Assembly (NCBI GenBank): GCA_021160205.1 | Contig: JAGHCZ010000035.1 | Coordinates: forward strand, 1-6,624 | Direction of reading: 5' to 3' | Source of the DNA: Nitrososphaerota archaeon | GTDB lineage: Archaea > Thermoproteota > Nitrososphaeria_A > Caldarchaeales > Wolframiiraptoraceae | Length of the DNA: 6,624 nucleotides | In this document: one piece after another, positions 5,060 to 6,624 of the stretch | How the letters are laid out: each line of letters opens with the position of its first letter | Numbering within the stretch: position 1 is the stretch's first letter | Notes under the pieces: model-generated | The model's input: the letters and a program-made list of their open reading frames with translations, nothing else | Databases searched by the model: none | What the model was told of the DNA's origin: nothing | Translations under genes and position numbers: made by a program

Positions 5060-5419
5060 TTAATCTTCTACTCCTTCTCCGAGGTATTTCGTCGAGTAGT
5101 AGCCCCACTCCTTCTTTTTCCCGAAGCTTCTCACTCCTCGCTCGCTCACCTGCTTTCTCAGCCTCTGCGCCTGTCTTCGACTTATTTCGCCGCATTTCTC
5201 GAGGTAATCTATCACTTCGAATGCTTCTTCGTCTGTTCCGCATCTCCGGATGTAGTCTATCGCGGACGGCGTGGTTGGAGCCCTCGGCCTCTTCGCCTCT
5301 TTCTCCGCTTCCTCTCGATCTATCCTGACCGCGTCGATCGAGATGCTCATCTTGTCTAGCTCCATTTCTCGGTAAAGGTTTGGGAAAAGCTTCTTGAACG
5401 CTCTCTTATCGAACTCCAT
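5060..5419 (-). CDS. DUF2095-like archaeal protein of unknown function
   Basis: This 119-aa soluble, highly charged protein resembles the archaea-specific DUF2095 family (COG4344-like), recognised from memory. Seen: an N-terminal FPNLYREM (12-19), a variable Arg/Glu/Lys-rich linker (about 35-48), then a compact helical domain, PSAIDYIRRCGTDEEAFEVI (51-70) and DYLEKCGEIS (71-80), and a final QRLRKQ...GVRSFG.KK..GYY block (85-108). No catalytic motif is evident; the helical domain with a basic end could bind nucleic acid or a partner protein, which is inference only. The ATG at 5419 is well supported by GGAGGAG with an 8-nt spacer. The gene overlaps the nucleotidyltransferase gene by 14 bp, so the two are probably translated together and may act together. 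It is the last gene of the S3Ae operon. Confidence 0.65.
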   Translation of the reverse strand: MEFDKRAFKKLFPNLYREMELDKMSISIDAVRIDREEAEKEAKRPRAPTTPSAIDYIRRCGTDEEAFEVIDYLEKCGEISRRQAQRLRKQVSERGVRSFGKKKEWGYYSTKYLGEGVED

Positions 5420-6056
5420 TCCTCAGACTCCTCCGCGGAATGAACAACCTTGCGGGCTCCTCCTTCAGCACCTTTCTAAGCTCAACCATGTTTAAACCTT
5501 TCTTCGGGTCTCCAAATATATCGCATTTAGGAGGATTTAGATGCCATCGATGCTCCTTTAGGATTATTTCCGCTTGTTTCCCAGATTTTGTGTTAACCTT
5601 AATCTTCCACAGGCTTCCATACCTCAGCGGCTCTGGGACGCTTACAGGTTCTTGGCCTAACACTTCGTATCCGCTTTCGGCCAATGCACGCTTTACTGGC
5701 TCGGGATCTTGGCAATCTACTTCTATATCTATATCGCTGCCGGGCTTAATTATTCCGCGCCAAACGCTTCCCACGAGCTTAGGCTTGAACTTAGCTAAAA
5801 CGCCCATCAATTCGAGAGCCTCTCTCCGCAGGTTCTCCAACCTTTTCCAGTAACCATCTCCTTCCATCAGAAGCGCGTACTCTAGGAGCTTGAGCGCCAC
5901 CTCAGAGTTTTTGGGAAGAATGGAGATGCCTAATAACTGGGCTGCGGCTTTTTTCGCTTCGATATATTCCTTGCACGAGCCATTGTAAAGAAACTTCGCT
6001 GCTTCTAGGGCTACGGATTCCTTAAGTCGCTGGAACTTCTTCTTTAGGCGGCTCAG
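5406..6056 (-). CDS. Archaeal nucleotidyltransferase-domain protein, probable CTG start
   Basis: This is a polymerase-beta-fold nucleotidyltransferase; its substrate is unknown. Numbered from the proposed start, the active site reads GSVWRG (96-101) and SDIDI (107-111, D108 and D110), with E163 in AEIIL a likely third metal ligand. The C-terminal KCDIFGDPKKGLN and VLKEEPARLFIP blocks match a family I recall from archaea. The first standard start codon is GTG at 5900 (164 aa), but the frame stays open to a stop at 6131-6129. The added residues 12-52 (ESVALEAAKFLYNG, CKEYIEAKKAAAQLLG, ILPKNSE) look like the conserved N-terminal helices of that family. No ATG, GTG or TTG occurs in this stretch. 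CTG at 6056-6054 follows AGGAGG by 6 nt, and I propose it as the start (216 aa). That overlaps S3Ae by 35 bp; the DUF2095-like gene overlaps the 3' end by 14 bp. Alternatives are a sequencing error or a +1 frameshift from S3Ae. The enzyme family is fairly sure; the start is not. Confidence 0.72.
   Translation of the reverse strand: MSRLKKKFQRLKESVALEAAKFLYNGSCKEYIEAKKAAAQLLGISILPKNSEVALKLLEYALLMEGDGYWKRLENLRREALELMGVLAKFKPKLVGSVWRGIIKPGSDIDIEVDCQDPEPVKRALAESGYEVLGQEPVSVPEPLRYGSLWKIKVNTKSGKQAEIILKEHRWHLNPPKCDIFGDPKKGLNMVELRKVLKEEPARLFIPRRSLRNGVR
5428..5434 (-). promoter_or_regulatory. Shine-Dalgarno GGAGGAG of the DUF2095-like gene
   Basis: The minus-strand GGAGGAG stands 8 nt before the ATG at 5419, inside the last codons of the nucleotidyltransferase gene. 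It supports that start and implies coupled translation. Confidence 0.6.
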
Positions 6057-6624
6057 CGCGCACCTCCTCCAGCTTCGGCTTCTCTTCGGTATAGACCCAT
6101 TCCGGAACTTTGAGAACCTTGCTCTTGATTACTCCGAGATGACGGAGCACGGTTACTTTCTTAGCTTCTTGATACATATCCGATGCGGTTTTTCCGAGAA
6201 CCATTTCTTGGGCAAGCTGGGCGAGAGTTAACTCTTTCGCGGCGTTTTCGAGAACGCTCTTCATCGCCTTCCTTATCATCTTTGCTTTCCAAGAATGCTT
6301 GCCTATTCTCTTGAGAGTAAAGGCTGTTGATTGAACCCGAAGCTGAAAACCATCCTTCGTCGTTATGTTCGTTATCATATCTATCCTGCTAGACCCTCTT
6401 CGCACCAAGCTTCTGACAAACTCCCTCCCGTATTCATGGCCATAGAAAACCGTCTCCGCGACGGCGTCCTTAACCCTAACAACCTTGAACCTGATCAGGA
6501 GATACTGCTTTGAGAAGTCCCCGGTTAGGTTATAGAGGCTGACCCAAATAGTTCTCCCGATAACTTGCTGCGGATCCAAAGCCCAAGTAGTCCCAATCTC
6601 CTTATAGCCGAAATACTCCGGCGA
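6022..6624 (-). CDS. rps3ae: Small-subunit ribosomal protein S3Ae (eS1), 5' end outside window
   Basis: This is the archaeal/eukaryotic ribosomal protein eS1 (S3Ae), located at the mRNA exit side of the 30S subunit. 200 residues are visible, and the frame runs off the window edge without a start, beginning SPEYFGYKEIGTTWALDP. Seen: VIGRTIWVSLYNLTGDFSKQ (counted from the DPQQ segment), then YGHEYGREFVRSLVRRGSSR, IDMITNITTKDGFQLRV, a helical KELTLAQLAQEMVLGKTASD and YQEAKKV...LGVIKSKVLKVPEW. All are standard family blocks in order. The TTG at 6579 is an internal Leu codon and not the start; about 15-25 N-terminal residues are probably missing. The C-terminal tail after PEW is acidic and proline-rich (EEKPKLEEVRAEPPKEE) and contains the Shine-Dalgarno of the next gene. 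It heads the visible part of the S3Ae-nucleotidyltransferase-DUF2095 operon. Confidence 0.93.
   Translation of the reverse strand, partial: SPEYFGYKEIGTTWALDPQQVIGRTIWVSLYNLTGDFSKQYLLIRFKVVRVKDAVAETVFYGHEYGREFVRSLVRRGSSRIDMITNITTKDGFQLRVQSTAFTLKRIGKHSWKAKMIRKAMKSVLENAAKELTLAQLAQEMVLGKTASDMYQEAKKVTVLRHLGVIKSKVLKVPEWVYTEEKPKLEEVRAEPPKEEVPAT
6061..6070 (-). promoter_or_regulatory. Strong Shine-Dalgarno inside S3Ae, ahead of CTG
   Basis: The minus strand reads GGAGGAGGTG, containing AGGAGGTG, an 8-nt match to the archaeal anti-SD. The AGGAGG core is 6 nt before the CTG at 6056, in the nucleotidyltransferase frame. In the S3Ae frame it encodes Glu-Glu-Val, so chance is possible, but the spacing is ideal for initiation. 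Confidence 0.5.

Noticed and set aside
5898..5900. GTG as the true start of the nucleotidyltransferase
   Set aside because: It would discard about 40 upstream residues that look conserved and coding, and it has no well-placed Shine-Dalgarno; retained only as a fallback.
5406..5900. Classical MNT/HEPN-type toxin-antitoxin pair with the DUF2095-like gene
   Set aside because: The nucleotidyltransferase has extra N- and C-terminal blocks, the partner lacks an RX4-6H HEPN motif, and both sit in a ribosomal-protein operon.
6577..6579. TTG as the start of S3Ae
   Set aside because: The frame continues upstream to the window edge with typical S3Ae sequence (EYFGYKEIG), so this is an internal Leu codon.
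1..6624. tRNA, rRNA, CRISPR array, insertion sequence or direct-repeat structures
   Set aside because: None was seen on reading both strands; the spacers are short and all genes look like vertically inherited housekeeping genes.

Overview
The window is archaeal chromosomal DNA. It carries two archaeal/eukaryotic-type RNase P proteins (Rnp2/Pop5 and Rnp3/Rpp30), ribosomal proteins L15e and S3Ae, a COG1325-type RNA-binding protein, an archaeal OBG/YchF-related GTPase with a TGS domain, and a DUF2095-like protein, none of which is expected together in bacteria. Promoters look archaeal: three rightward genes have a TATA-like box about 26-28 nt before the ATG and no Shine-Dalgarno (SD), as in leaderless transcripts. 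Genes inside the leftward clusters have SDs matching the archaeal 16S tail (GAGGTG, GTGATC, GGAGGAG, AGGAGGTG). A member of the TACK/Thermoproteota branch, possibly Bathyarchaeia-like, is my guess; the sequence alone does not settle it.

Layout. 31-837 (+) is a creatininase-family metal amidohydrolase. 818-2808 (-) is a compact four-gene operon read leftward: dCTP deaminase, COG1325 RNA-binding protein, Rnp3, Rnp2. Divergent from it, 2926-3429 (+) encodes L15e. This converges on a small ferredoxin (3451-3678, -), and both stop codons lie in a shared inverted repeat that looks like a bidirectional terminator. A 165-bp divergent spacer with a GC-rich hairpin leads to the TGS-domain GTPase (3844-5052, +). 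This converges, with a 7-bp gap, on a second leftward operon: S3Ae (5' end beyond the window), a nucleotidyltransferase, and a DUF2095-like protein, overlapping by 35 and 14 bp.

Theme. Most of the window is information processing: tRNA 5' maturation by RNase P, ribosomal proteins, a translation-linked GTPase and RNA binding, with nucleotide metabolism (dCTP deaminase) and electron transfer (ferredoxin) mixed in. No mobile element, CRISPR array, tRNA, rRNA or recognisable defence system was seen.

The most interesting points are: (1) the nucleotidyltransferase frame continues about 40 conserved-looking residues upstream of its first standard start codon and reaches a CTG placed 6 nt after AGGAGG, suggesting a rare CTG start inside the S3Ae gene; (2) the dCTP deaminase keeps its catalytic Glu but has changed several normally conserved neighbouring residues; (3) L15e is short and diverged at its C-terminus.
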